A stretch of 6,020 nt of DNA from Thermoplasmata archaeon. GTDB taxonomy: Archaea; Thermoplasmatota; Thermoplasmata; Lutacidiplasmatales; UBA184. Where the stretch lies: positions 1 to 6,020 of the forward strand of contig JASHTI010000065.1 of NCBI GenBank assembly GCA_030040625.1. Direction: 5' to 3'. Positions 1 to 5,558 of this stretch are shown in pieces. Made by a program: the position numbers and the translations under genes. The notes below the pieces were generated by a model that made no database searches, had not been told where the DNA came from, and saw nothing but the letters and a program-made list of their open reading frames with translations. Each line of letters opens with the position of its first letter. Position 1 is the first letter of the stretch.

Positions 1-861
1 GTGGAACGCTCGGCCCCGGGCGTCATGCTCACGGTCGACGGCGAGCCGCTCTCGGAGGTCGTCGTCTTCACGGCGACCTACCCCGTCACGTTCACCCAAT
101 CGGTCCTGCCGTACGGTACGGAGTGGTGGGTGAACGTCACGGGCGGGACGAGCGGCAGCACGACCGCGACCAATCTCGTCCTCTGGGAGGCGCCGGGCCG
201 GTACCCGTACACCGTCGCCACGACGGACAAGGTCTACGAGTCGAAGGGTGGGACGTTCACGGTCCGTTCCGGGGGGCTGAGCCGCGCAGACGGCTGGATC
301 CTCGTCAAGTACCCGGTGACGGCGACCGAGTCCGGCCTCCCCCACGGCGCGCGCTGGTGCCTCTCCGTGACCGACGGCAAGTCGTACTGCACGAGCAAGG
401 GCAGTCAGACGTTTTTGCTGGAGAACGGCAGCTACGCCTACGGACTTACCTCACCGCGGCCCGGTTTCGGCGGGCTCCCCGGCAGCTTCCACGTCGGTGG
501 CGCGGCGCTCGCGCTCTCGGTCGCCTTCGGCTCGACCTACCTCGCCGAGTTCACCGAGTCCGGCCTCCCGCCGGGGACCGAGTGGTGGGTGAACGTCACC
601 GGCGAGCCGTCGCAGAGCGCCACGGGCGGGACGATCGAGGTCGGCCTCCTCAACGGCAGCTACACCTACACCGTCTCGAGCGCGAACCACCTGTACGCCG
701 CGCTGGGGGGCTCGTTCTCGGTGAACGGGGCGAACGTCCCCATCTCCGTCACCTTCTCCGGCGGGGGTCGGCCGGCTGCCGGTCCGACCCTCGCCGCGCC
801 CCTGCTGCTGACCGCCACGCCGTTGGTCGTCTTCGGGCGTCGTCGCTCGCGCCGACGCTAG
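1..861 (+). CDS. Secreted, membrane-anchored repeat protein (FTESGLPxGTxW repeats), 5' partial
   Basis: This is the C-terminal 286 residues of a cell-surface protein. Three units of about 75 residues start near residues 27, 104 and 180. Each opens with a version of the motif [Y/F]x[V/A]xFTESGLPxGTxWxV (clear at 106-120 and 182-196) and ends with a GGSF-V-G segment. Residues 7-26 match the end of such a unit, so at least one earlier unit lies upstream. The GTG at base 1 is therefore probably an internal valine codon and not the start. Possible N-glycosylation sequons are N45-V-T, N142-G-S, N198-V-T and N218-G-S. C120 and C130 occur only in the middle unit and could form a disulfide. A hydrophobic stretch at about 262-279 followed by RRRSRRR (280-286) fits a C-terminal membrane anchor with a cytoplasmic tail. 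Similar repeats occur in archaeal thermopsin-like and other surface proteins, but no protease domain is visible here. Function is unknown; adhesion or an envelope role is inference. Confidence 0.8.
   Translation: MERSAPGVMLTVDGEPLSEVVVFTATYPVTFTQSVLPYGTEWWVNVTGGTSGSTTATNLVLWEAPGRYPYTVATTDKVYESKGGTFTVRSGGLSRADGWILVKYPVTATESGLPHGARWCLSVTDGKSYCTSKGSQTFLLENGSYAYGLTSPRPGFGGLPGSFHVGGAALALSVAFGSTYLAEFTESGLPPGTEWWVNVTGEPSQSATGGTIEVGLLNGSYTYTVSSANHLYAALGGSFSVNGANVPISVTFSGGGRPAAGPTLAAPLLLTATPLVVFGRRRSRRR
79..759 (+). repeat. Three tandem protein-coding repeat units of about 75 codons
   Basis: The units begin near bases 79, 310 and 538. At DNA level the 20 bases at 121-140 are identical to 580-599 (units 1 and 3, coding EWWVNVT), and the 17 bases at 325-341 are identical to 553-569 (units 2 and 3, coding TESGLP). 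Elsewhere the units diverge strongly, so identity is limited to the opening motif. This fits old internal duplication with a conserved core or local gene conversion. Confidence 0.8.
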
Positions 862-874
862 CCGCTCCCCCGGA

Positions 875-886
875 GCCGGCGCCGGC
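875..886. other. 12-base perfect palindrome between convergent genes
   Basis: The sequence GCCGGCGCCGGC is its own reverse complement. It sits in the 33-base gap between the stop codons of the repeat protein and hppA. A second possible hairpin pairs GGCGCC at 878-883 with GGCGCC at 890-895, next to the hppA stop. No T-tract follows on either strand, so a typical archaeal intrinsic terminator is not supported. A bidirectional 3'-end structure is possible, but the gap is nearly all G and C, so chance is a real alternative. Confidence 0.3.
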
Positions 887-894
887 CGAGGCGC

Positions 895-3030
895 CTAGAA
901 GTGGATGATCGAGTGGGCGACGATCAGGCTCACGAACAGGATAGAGATCGTGTTGACGACCTTGATCAGCGGGTTGATCGCCGGACCGGCCGTGTCCTTG
1001 GTCGCGTCCCCGACCGTGTCGCCGACCACGGCCGCCTTGTGGGCCTCGGAGTGCTTGCCGCCGTAGTGGCCGCTCTCGATGTACTTCTTCGCGTTGTCCC
1101 AGGAGGCGCCGCCGGCGGTCATCATGATCGCGAGTGGGAAGCCGGCGAAGATCACGCCCAACAGGAGACCGGCCAGGGCGAGCGGCCCGAGGAGGAAGCC
1201 GACGGCGAGCGGGGCGGCGATCCCGATGATCGCCGGGACGGCGAGCTCGCGAAGCGCCGTGACGGTGACGATGTCGACGCACTTGCCGTAGAGCGGCTTA
1301 CCGGTCCCCTCGAGCAGGCCGGTGATCTCGCGGAACTGCCGCCGGACCTCGAGGACGATCGCCTCGGCGGCGACCCCGACCGCGTCCATCAGGAAGGACG
1401 TGAAGAAGAACGGTAGGATCCCGCCGATGATCAGCCCCGCGACGACCAGCGGGCTCGCGATCGAGAGCGCCGACGTGAAGCTCGGGCCCCCCGTGCTCTG
1501 CCAGAGTGTGTGGCTGTCGCTGGCGGCGGCGAACGTGTAGGCCGCGAACAGGGCCAGCGCGGCGAGGACCGCCGAGCCGATCGCGTAGCCCTTCGTGACG
1601 GCCTTGGTCGTGTTGCCGACGGCGTCCAGCGGGTCGGTGACGTCCCGGGCCTGCTGCGGGAGGTTCGCCATCTCGGCGATCCCCCCGGCGTTGTCGGTGA
1701 TCGGGCCGAACGCATCGATCGCGATGATCATCCCGGTCACCGCGAGCATGCTCGCGGCGGCGAGGCCAATCCCGTAGAGGCCGAGGAACATGTTCGGGAA
1801 GTGCCACCAGCCGTTCCACCCCAGGGCGAGGTAGCTGACGAGCGTCGCGGCGACGATGACGAGCCCGGAGACGAAGACCGACTCGAGGCCGACCGACAGG
1901 CCGCTGATGACCGTCGGGCCGGCGCCCGCCTGCGCGGCGTTCGCGATGCGGTGGACCGGGCCGTACTTCGCGCTCGTGTAGTAGTCGGTGAGGAGGACGA
2001 TCAGGACCATCACGACGAGGCCGGCGACCGTCGCGACGAAGACGCCCCAGTGCCCGTTCATGAAGTAATGGTCGAGGAGCCAGAGGCCGACGACCCCGAC
2101 GACGGTCGTCGCCGCGAGGCCCTGGTAGAGCGCGCCCATGATCGTGCCGCCGGGACGCATCCGCACGAACAGTGTGCCGACGAGCGTCGCGAGGATCGCC
2201 CAGCCGCAGACCAGGAGCGGGTAGAGGACGGCGGAGGGGTACAGCGCGAGGAACCCGGGGTAGTACGAGCCGTTCTGGGCGATGAGGTAGGCGAGCAGCA
2301 TCGCGCTCACGGCCGTCACGACGTACGTCTCGAACAGGTCCGCGGCCATGCCAGCGCAGTCGCCAACGTTGTCCCCGACGTTGTCCGCGATGACGCCGGG
2401 GTTCCGGGGATCGTCCTCGGGGATCCCGGCCTCGACCTTGCCGACGAGGTCGGTCCCGACGTCCGCCCCCTTGGTGTAGATCCCGCCGCCGACGCGGGCG
2501 AAGAGGCTCATCAGCGAGGCGCCGAAGAGCAGGCCGATCATCGAAAGGACATCACCGCCGAAGGCGACGTAGAACCCGATCAGCTCGAGGAGCGCCAGCC
2601 CGGCGACCGAGAGCCCGGTGACGCTGCCGCCGCGGAAGGCGAACGCCATTGTCGCGCCGAGGTCCCCGGAGCGGGCCTTCGCCGCCGTGCGGCCGTTCGC
2701 CCGGACGCTGACGTACATCCCGACGGCGCCGGCGAGCGCGCTGCCCGCGGCGCCGAACAGGAATCCCACGGCGAGCCGCGGGCCGCTGCCGGAGATGCCG
2801 AAGGCAAAGGCGATGATGATCGCCAGGACCACGGCGACCGCGAAGACGACGGTGTACTCCCGGCGAAGGAACGCGACGGCGCCCTCCCGGATCGCGAGGG
2901 AGATCGATCGGACCTTCTCGTCGCCTTCGTCCTCCCGGAGGACGAGGGCGGTCTGCACGCCGGCGTAGGCAAGGGCGAGCGCGGCGGCGAGGAAAATCAG
3001 CAGCTCCAGTTGCGACGTGGACAGTCCCAT
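895..3030 (-). CDS. hppA: Membrane-bound proton-translocating pyrophosphatase, K+-independent type
   Basis: This 711-residue integral membrane protein hydrolyses pyrophosphate to two phosphates and uses the energy to pump ions across the cytoplasmic membrane. Length and roughly 16 hydrophobic segments fit the M-PPase family. Visible signatures are GGGIYTKGADVGTDLVGKVE (181-200), EDDPRNP (205-211), DNVGDNVGD (216-224), DAFGPITDNAGG (439-450), ASWDNAKKYIE (642-652) and GDTVGDATKDTAGP (670-683), which together supply the aspartates and lysines that bind Mg-pyrophosphate. GNTTKAVTKG (472-481) has K476 and T479 at the positions that separate K+-independent enzymes (K, T) from K+-dependent ones (A, G/A). 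Known Na+-pumping members are K+-dependent, so proton pumping is inferred. D231 and E234 in ADLFETY occupy the gate-acid positions. The ATG start is supported by GGAG (3039-3042) eight bases upstream and a full N-terminal membrane helix (about 8-30). The gene is monocistronic, divergent from the zinc-finger gene. Confidence 0.97.
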   Translation of the reverse strand: MGLSTSQLELLIFLAAALALAYAGVQTALVLREDEGDEKVRSISLAIREGAVAFLRREYTVVFAVAVVLAIIIAFAFGISGSGPRLAVGFLFGAAGSALAGAVGMYVSVRANGRTAAKARSGDLGATMAFAFRGGSVTGLSVAGLALLELIGFYVAFGGDVLSMIGLLFGASLMSLFARVGGGIYTKGADVGTDLVGKVEAGIPEDDPRNPGVIADNVGDNVGDCAGMAADLFETYVVTAVSAMLLAYLIAQNGSYYPGFLALYPSAVLYPLLVCGWAILATLVGTLFVRMRPGGTIMGALYQGLAATTVVGVVGLWLLDHYFMNGHWGVFVATVAGLVVMVLIVLLTDYYTSAKYGPVHRIANAAQAGAGPTVISGLSVGLESVFVSGLVIVAATLVSYLALGWNGWWHFPNMFLGLYGIGLAAASMLAVTGMIIAIDAFGPITDNAGGIAEMANLPQQARDVTDPLDAVGNTTKAVTKGYAIGSAVLAALALFAAYTFAAASDSHTLWQSTGGPSFTSALSIASPLVVAGLIIGGILPFFFTSFLMDAVGVAAEAIVLEVRRQFREITGLLEGTGKPLYGKCVDIVTVTALRELAVPAIIGIAAPLAVGFLLGPLALAGLLLGVIFAGFPLAIMMTAGGASWDNAKKYIESGHYGGKHSEAHKAAVVGDTVGDATKDTAGPAINPLIKVVNTISILFVSLIVAHSIIHF

Positions 3031-3038
3031 CGGCGGGT

Positions 3039-3042
3039 CTCC
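3039..3042 (-). promoter_or_regulatory. Ribosome binding site of hppA
   Basis: On the minus strand GGAG lies eight bases before the ATG at 3030. It supports that start codon and implies a short untranslated leader, unlike the leaderless appearance of the neighbouring zinc-finger gene and thrS. Confidence 0.55.
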
Positions 3043-3070
3043 GGACTGGGCGGCTCCGAGAGGGTTCGGG

Positions 3071-3077
3071 TAATAAG
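3071..3077 (-). promoter_or_regulatory. Putative archaeal TATA box of hppA
   Basis: The minus strand reads CTTATTA, an AT-rich island in very GC-rich DNA, preceded by the purine-rich GAAACC that could serve as a BRE. A start site about 26 bases downstream (near 3047-3049) would give a leader of some 17-19 bases containing the GGAG site. Position and composition are seen; promoter function is inferred. Confidence 0.5.
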
Positions 3078-3132
3078 GGTTTCTTGAGCGTTCCTCGAAG
3101 GGGACCGGCGGGCACCCGCTCCGGCGGAGGCG

Positions 3133-3138
3133 TTATCT
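3133..3138 (+). promoter_or_regulatory. Putative TATA box of the zinc-finger gene
   Basis: TTATCT is the only AT-rich hexamer close upstream of the gene. Its centre lies about 26-27 bases before the GTG at 3162, the usual archaeal box-to-start-site distance. Transcription would begin at the start codon, giving a leaderless mRNA. The purine-rich GGAGG at 3126-3130 just upstream could be the BRE side. Confidence 0.45.
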
Positions 3139-3161
3139 CGGGGGCCGGGACTCTTCGCGCG

Positions 3162-3365
3162 GTGCCGGCCGCCGACTACTCCGACCTTCACGACTCGGGG
3201 ACGCGTCGCCTGCGGGCGACGTGCAAGTTCTGCGGCACCTCCATCGAGATCGCCCGCTTCCGCGAGCACCTCCGAGGGAGCCACCACCTGGACTCCACGA
3301 CCGTGGAGTCGTCGTTCCTCGCGGCGCTGATGGACGTGCGCCGGGCACGGCGGAGCCGGCTCTAG
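3162..3365 (+). CDS. Small C2H2-type zinc-finger protein, 67 residues
   Basis: The predicted 67-residue basic protein has one zinc-finger motif, C-x2-C-x11-H-x4-H, followed directly by another His: C21 and C24 (ATCKFCGT), H36 (REHLRG), H41 and H42 (GSHH). Hydrophobic residues between the ligands (I28, I30, F33, L37) fit a compact finger. The tail is an acidic and polar linker, a short hydrophobic stretch (SSFLAALMDV) and a basic end (RRARRSRL). The frame is open further upstream, but only with a TTG at 3084 inside the hppA promoter area. GTG at 3162 is preferred because a TATA-like box lies 26-27 bases before it and no Shine-Dalgarno is present. The gene is divergent from hppA and convergent with thrS, so it is probably transcribed alone. 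DNA, RNA or protein binding are all possible; I recognise no named family. A chance ORF is unlikely given the intact ligand set. Confidence 0.72.
   Translation: MPAADYSDLHDSGTRRLRATCKFCGTSIEIARFREHLRGSHHLDSTTVESSFLAALMDVRRARRSRL
3291..3310. repeat. Perfect 9-base inverted repeat inside the zinc-finger gene
   Basis: GACTCCACG (3291-3299) is followed after AC by its reverse complement CGTGGAGTC (3302-3310). In RNA this would make an eight-pair stem with a four-base loop. It lies in the codons for DSTTVES, just after the finger. One such match is not very improbable in 6 kb, so function is uncertain. Confidence 0.5.
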
Positions 3366-3375
3366 GCGCTCCCGA

Positions 3376-3387
3376 CCGGCGCGCCGG
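3376..3387. other. 12-base perfect palindrome between convergent genes
   Basis: CCGGCGCGCCGG is self-complementary and lies in the 30-base gap between the stop codons of the zinc-finger gene and thrS. It mirrors the palindrome at 875-886 in the other convergent gap. No T-tract accompanies it, so a terminator role is only a possibility. Confidence 0.3.
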
Positions 3388-3395
3388 GCCCACGC

Positions 3396-5321
3396 CTACG
3401 GTTCGAACTCGCGGTTGCGGACCTTCGCCGTCGCGTAGGCGACGAACTCGGCCCGGGAGATCGAGCGGGGGGCTTTGGAGCCCCGGATCCGAAGCGAGAG
3501 CGATCCGTCGGCGATTTCCTTGTCGCCGACCACGAGGATGTACGGGACGCGGTCGAGCTCCGCCTCGCGGATCCGCTTCGGCAGCGTCGCGTCGCTCGCC
3601 CCCGCCTTCGCGCGAAGGCCGGCCGAAGTGAGCTCCGCGGCGATCGCCGTGGCTGCCTCTCCCTGCCGGTCCGTCACCGGCAGGACCGTCACCTGCACGG
3701 GGGCGAGCCACGGGGGCCAGCGCCCACCGACGTGTTCGGTCAGGACCCCGAGGAACCGCTCCCAGGAGCCGAGGATGGTCCGGTGGATCACGGCCGGGGT
3801 CCGGAGGGTCCCGTCGGGGGCCTGGTACTGGAGCCCGAACCGGCGCGGCATCTGATAATCGAGCTGGATCGTGCCGGTCTGCCACGGCCGGCCGAGACTG
3901 TCCTTGAGGTGGATGTCGATCTTCGGAGCGTAGAACGCCCCCTCCCCGGGGGAGGCGCGGTAAGCGGCCCCGTTGGCCTCAAGCGCCTGACGGAGCGCAG
4001 CCTCGGCCTTCTCCCAGTCGGCCGTGTCGCCGAGGGAGGACGCCGGCCGTGTCGAGAGCTCGAAGGCGTAGTCGAGGCGGAAGGTGGCGCACGCCTCCCG
4101 GATCCACGCGAGCAGGACCGCGATCTCCGCGCCGATCTGCTCGTCGGTGACGAACAGGTGGGCGTCGTCCTGCACGAACTCGCGTACGCGCATCAACCCG
4201 TGGAGGGTCCCGCTCGCCTCGCGCCGGTGCAGGGGGGCGAACTCGGCCAGTCGCATCGGCAGCTCCCGATAGCTCCGGGGTCGCGAGCCGAAGATCAGCA
4301 TCGCGCCCGGGCAGTTCATCGGCTTCCAGCCGTACTCATCGTCGTCGGCCTCGCTGACGAAGAAGTTCTCGCGGTAGTGCTCCCAGTGCCCGCTGATCTC
4401 GAAGACCGAGCGTCGGAAGGCGAGCGGAGTGCGGACCTCGGAGTAGCCGGCCCGTCGGAGGTGCTCGGTGACGTAGCGTTCGAGCTCGCGGACGAGGATC
4501 ATCCCGTTCGGCAGCCAGAAGGTGAAGCCGGGGGCCCGCTCGTCGAACAGGAACAGCTCCTGGCGCTGCCCGAGGACCCGATGGTCGCGGGCGGCCGCCT
4601 CGGCCCGGAGCTTGAGGAACTGGGCGAGCTCGGTCCGGCTGGGGAAACCGACGCCGCGAATCCGCTGCAGCGGCGGGCGACCGGGCGCCTCCGGCTCCGT
4701 CGCCGAGAAGCCGAGGACATGCACGCCCTCGAGCCAGTGCGTGTCGGGGACATGCGGGCCCCGGCAGAGATCGGTGAACGAGCCCGTGTCGTAGACGGAG
4801 ATCGTTTCTCCCGCGGGGGTCTCGGCGATGTAGCGGAGCTTGTGCGGGTTGGCGGCGAACAGTCGCTCTGCCTCGGCGCGCGGGACTTCCCGCCGCACGA
4901 ACGGCTCGCGACGCTCGATGGAGCGGCGCATCCCGGCCTCGACCTCGGAGATGTCCGCGGGGGTGAGGGGACGGACGTCGAAGTCGTAGAAGAATCCGTC
5001 CGCGGTCGGGGGTCCGTGCGTCGGGCGCGCCTCCGGCACCGCCTCGACCAGCGCCTTGGCCACGAGGTGGGCCGCGGAGTGCTGAAGGATCTCCCAGCCC
5101 GCGCGGTCCTCAAACGTCAGGGGGGCGAGCGTCCCGGTGGCCCCCGGCCGGAACGAGAGGTCAACGGGCCGGCCGTCCCAGAGCCCGGCCAGGAAGCGGG
5201 GCGCCCGGTCCGCGGACCAGGTCGCCAGCAGTTCCCCGACCGTCGTCGCGGGGCCGACCGGAAGAAGCCGGCCGTCCGGGAAGCGCGCCGTCGCCTCGGG
5301 CGAGGCCGCGTTATCGTCCAC
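3396..5321 (-). CDS. thrS: Threonyl-tRNA synthetase, bacterial-type domain architecture
   Basis: This cytoplasmic class II synthetase activates threonine with ATP and charges tRNA-Thr. The 641 residues match the usual length. In order they show a TGS domain (about 10-70); an editing domain with HSAAH (H81, H85) and CRGPH (C186, H190), the HxxxH and CxxxH signatures of the bacterial and eukaryotic N2 domain that clears Ser-tRNA-Thr; a catalytic core with motif 1 near 292-302, motif 2 around R366-R367-E368, and motif 3 GSWERF (518-523, R522); and a C-terminal anticodon-binding domain (about 540-635). The three zinc ligands that recognise threonine are present: C337 (MNCPG), H388 (DDAHLF) and H513 (VIHRT). 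No key residue is missing. The start is GTG at 5321: an in-frame TAG two codons upstream (5325-5327) rules out an earlier one, and no Shine-Dalgarno is seen, so the mRNA may be leaderless. Most archaea carry a different, DTD-like editing domain, so acquisition from bacteria or an old archaeal bacterial-type lineage is possible. Confidence 0.97.
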   Translation of the reverse strand: MDDNAASPEATARFPDGRLLPVGPATTVGELLATWSADRAPRFLAGLWDGRPVDLSFRPGATGTLAPLTFEDRAGWEILQHSAAHLVAKALVEAVPEARPTHGPPTADGFFYDFDVRPLTPADISEVEAGMRRSIERREPFVRREVPRAEAERLFAANPHKLRYIAETPAGETISVYDTGSFTDLCRGPHVPDTHWLEGVHVLGFSATEPEAPGRPPLQRIRGVGFPSRTELAQFLKLRAEAAARDHRVLGQRQELFLFDERAPGFTFWLPNGMILVRELERYVTEHLRRAGYSEVRTPLAFRRSVFEISGHWEHYRENFFVSEADDDEYGWKPMNCPGAMLIFGSRPRSYRELPMRLAEFAPLHRREASGTLHGLMRVREFVQDDAHLFVTDEQIGAEIAVLLAWIREACATFRLDYAFELSTRPASSLGDTADWEKAEAALRQALEANGAAYRASPGEGAFYAPKIDIHLKDSLGRPWQTGTIQLDYQMPRRFGLQYQAPDGTLRTPAVIHRTILGSWERFLGVLTEHVGGRWPPWLAPVQVTVLPVTDRQGEAATAIAAELTSAGLRAKAGASDATLPKRIREAELDRVPYILVVGDKEIADGSLSLRIRGSKAPRSISRAEFVAYATAKVRNREFEP

Positions 5322-5341
5322 GGCCTACGGACCGCGTTCCT

Positions 5342-5348
5342 ACCAAAA
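5342..5348 (-). promoter_or_regulatory. Weak putative TATA box of thrS
   Basis: On the minus strand TTTTGGT forms the only AT-rich patch close to the start. Its centre is about 25 bases before the GTG at 5321, consistent with leaderless transcription. The match to a TATA box is poor, so the call rests mainly on spacing and the absence of a ribosome binding site. Confidence 0.3.
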
Positions 5349-5458
5349 CCCTAGCGGTGGCGCCCAGTTCCCGGTCACGCACGGGTCGGGGAGCGGCGGG
5401 CGACCCGCGGGCGGCGAGGCCCGGTGGACGAGCGCTCGCGGGAGCGGACCGTAGTCTC

Positions 5459-5484
5459 GGTAACCCGACCTTCACAAGGTAACC
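5459..5484 (+). repeat. Two direct copies of GGTAACC just upstream of a TATA box
   Basis: GGTAACC occurs at 5459-5465 and 5478-5484, 19 bases apart start to start. Each copy is a near-palindrome (GGT-A-ACC). The second ends three bases before TATAAG, where a BRE or an activator or repressor would sit. The spacing is close to two helical turns. An operator or transcription factor site is inferred. Confidence 0.45.
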
Positions 5485-5487
5485 TGA

Positions 5488-5493
5488 TATAAG
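5488..5493 (+). promoter_or_regulatory. TATA box of the exported beta-helix gene
   Basis: TATAAG, within TGATATAAG, is the best TATA match seen in the window. It predicts a start site near 5515 and a leader of about 43 bases before the ATG at 5559. The leader would hold an inverted repeat (5512-5530) and a strong Shine-Dalgarno. Confidence 0.65.
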
Positions 5494-5511
5494 CCACCGA
5501 ACGTGCCCGGG

Positions 5512-5530
5512 AAACCGTCCGGGACGGTTT
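5512..5530 (+). repeat. Inverted repeat at the predicted transcription start (operator or leader hairpin)
   Basis: AAACCGTCC (5512-5520) is followed after one G by its exact reverse complement GGACGGTTT (5522-5530). As DNA it is a 19-base dyad overlapping the predicted start site, a typical place for a repressor operator. As RNA it would give a seven-pair stem with a five-base loop at the very 5' end of the mRNA, which could stabilise it. The sequence does not decide between these. Confidence 0.5.
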
Positions 5531-5543
5531 GCTGCCGTTTGGT

Positions 5544-5550
5544 GGGAGGA
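5544..5550 (+). promoter_or_regulatory. Shine-Dalgarno site of the exported beta-helix gene
   Basis: GGGAGGA lies eight bases before the ATG at 5559 and is a near-ideal anti-16S match. It fixes the start codon and is much stronger than at any other gene here. Confidence 0.8.
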
Positions 5551-5558
5551 CAGAGTAC

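Noticed and set aside
1..3. GTG at base 1 as a true start codon
   Set aside because: It coincides with the window edge, is not followed by a signal peptide, and residues 7-26 match the end of an earlier repeat unit.
1510..3087. A 525-codon plus-strand open frame across hppA
   Set aside because: It lies antisense to a gene with every pyrophosphatase motif. Its product is a low-complexity mix of Arg, Glu, Asp, Gly and Ala typical of antisense frames in GC-rich DNA.
3084..3161. Extension of the zinc-finger protein to a TTG start at 3084
   Set aside because: It would overlap the hppA promoter area, adds only Gly, Arg and Pro-rich residues, and would place the TTATCT box inside the gene; the GTG at 3162 has correct promoter spacing.
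3400..3410. GGTTCGAACTC resembles a tRNA T-loop or an attachment-site core
   Set aside because: It codes for the last residues of ThrRS, no acceptor, D or anticodon arms surround it, and no second copy or integrase is present.
3732..5354. A 540-codon plus-strand open frame across thrS
   Set aside because: It is antisense to an unmistakable ThrRS, has biased composition and no recognisable domain.
5349..5458. Possible small RNA in the thrS-side intergenic region
   Set aside because: The stretch is GC-rich with only short self-complementary words such as AGCGCT; I found no tRNA arms, riboswitch-like core or promoter aimed at it.
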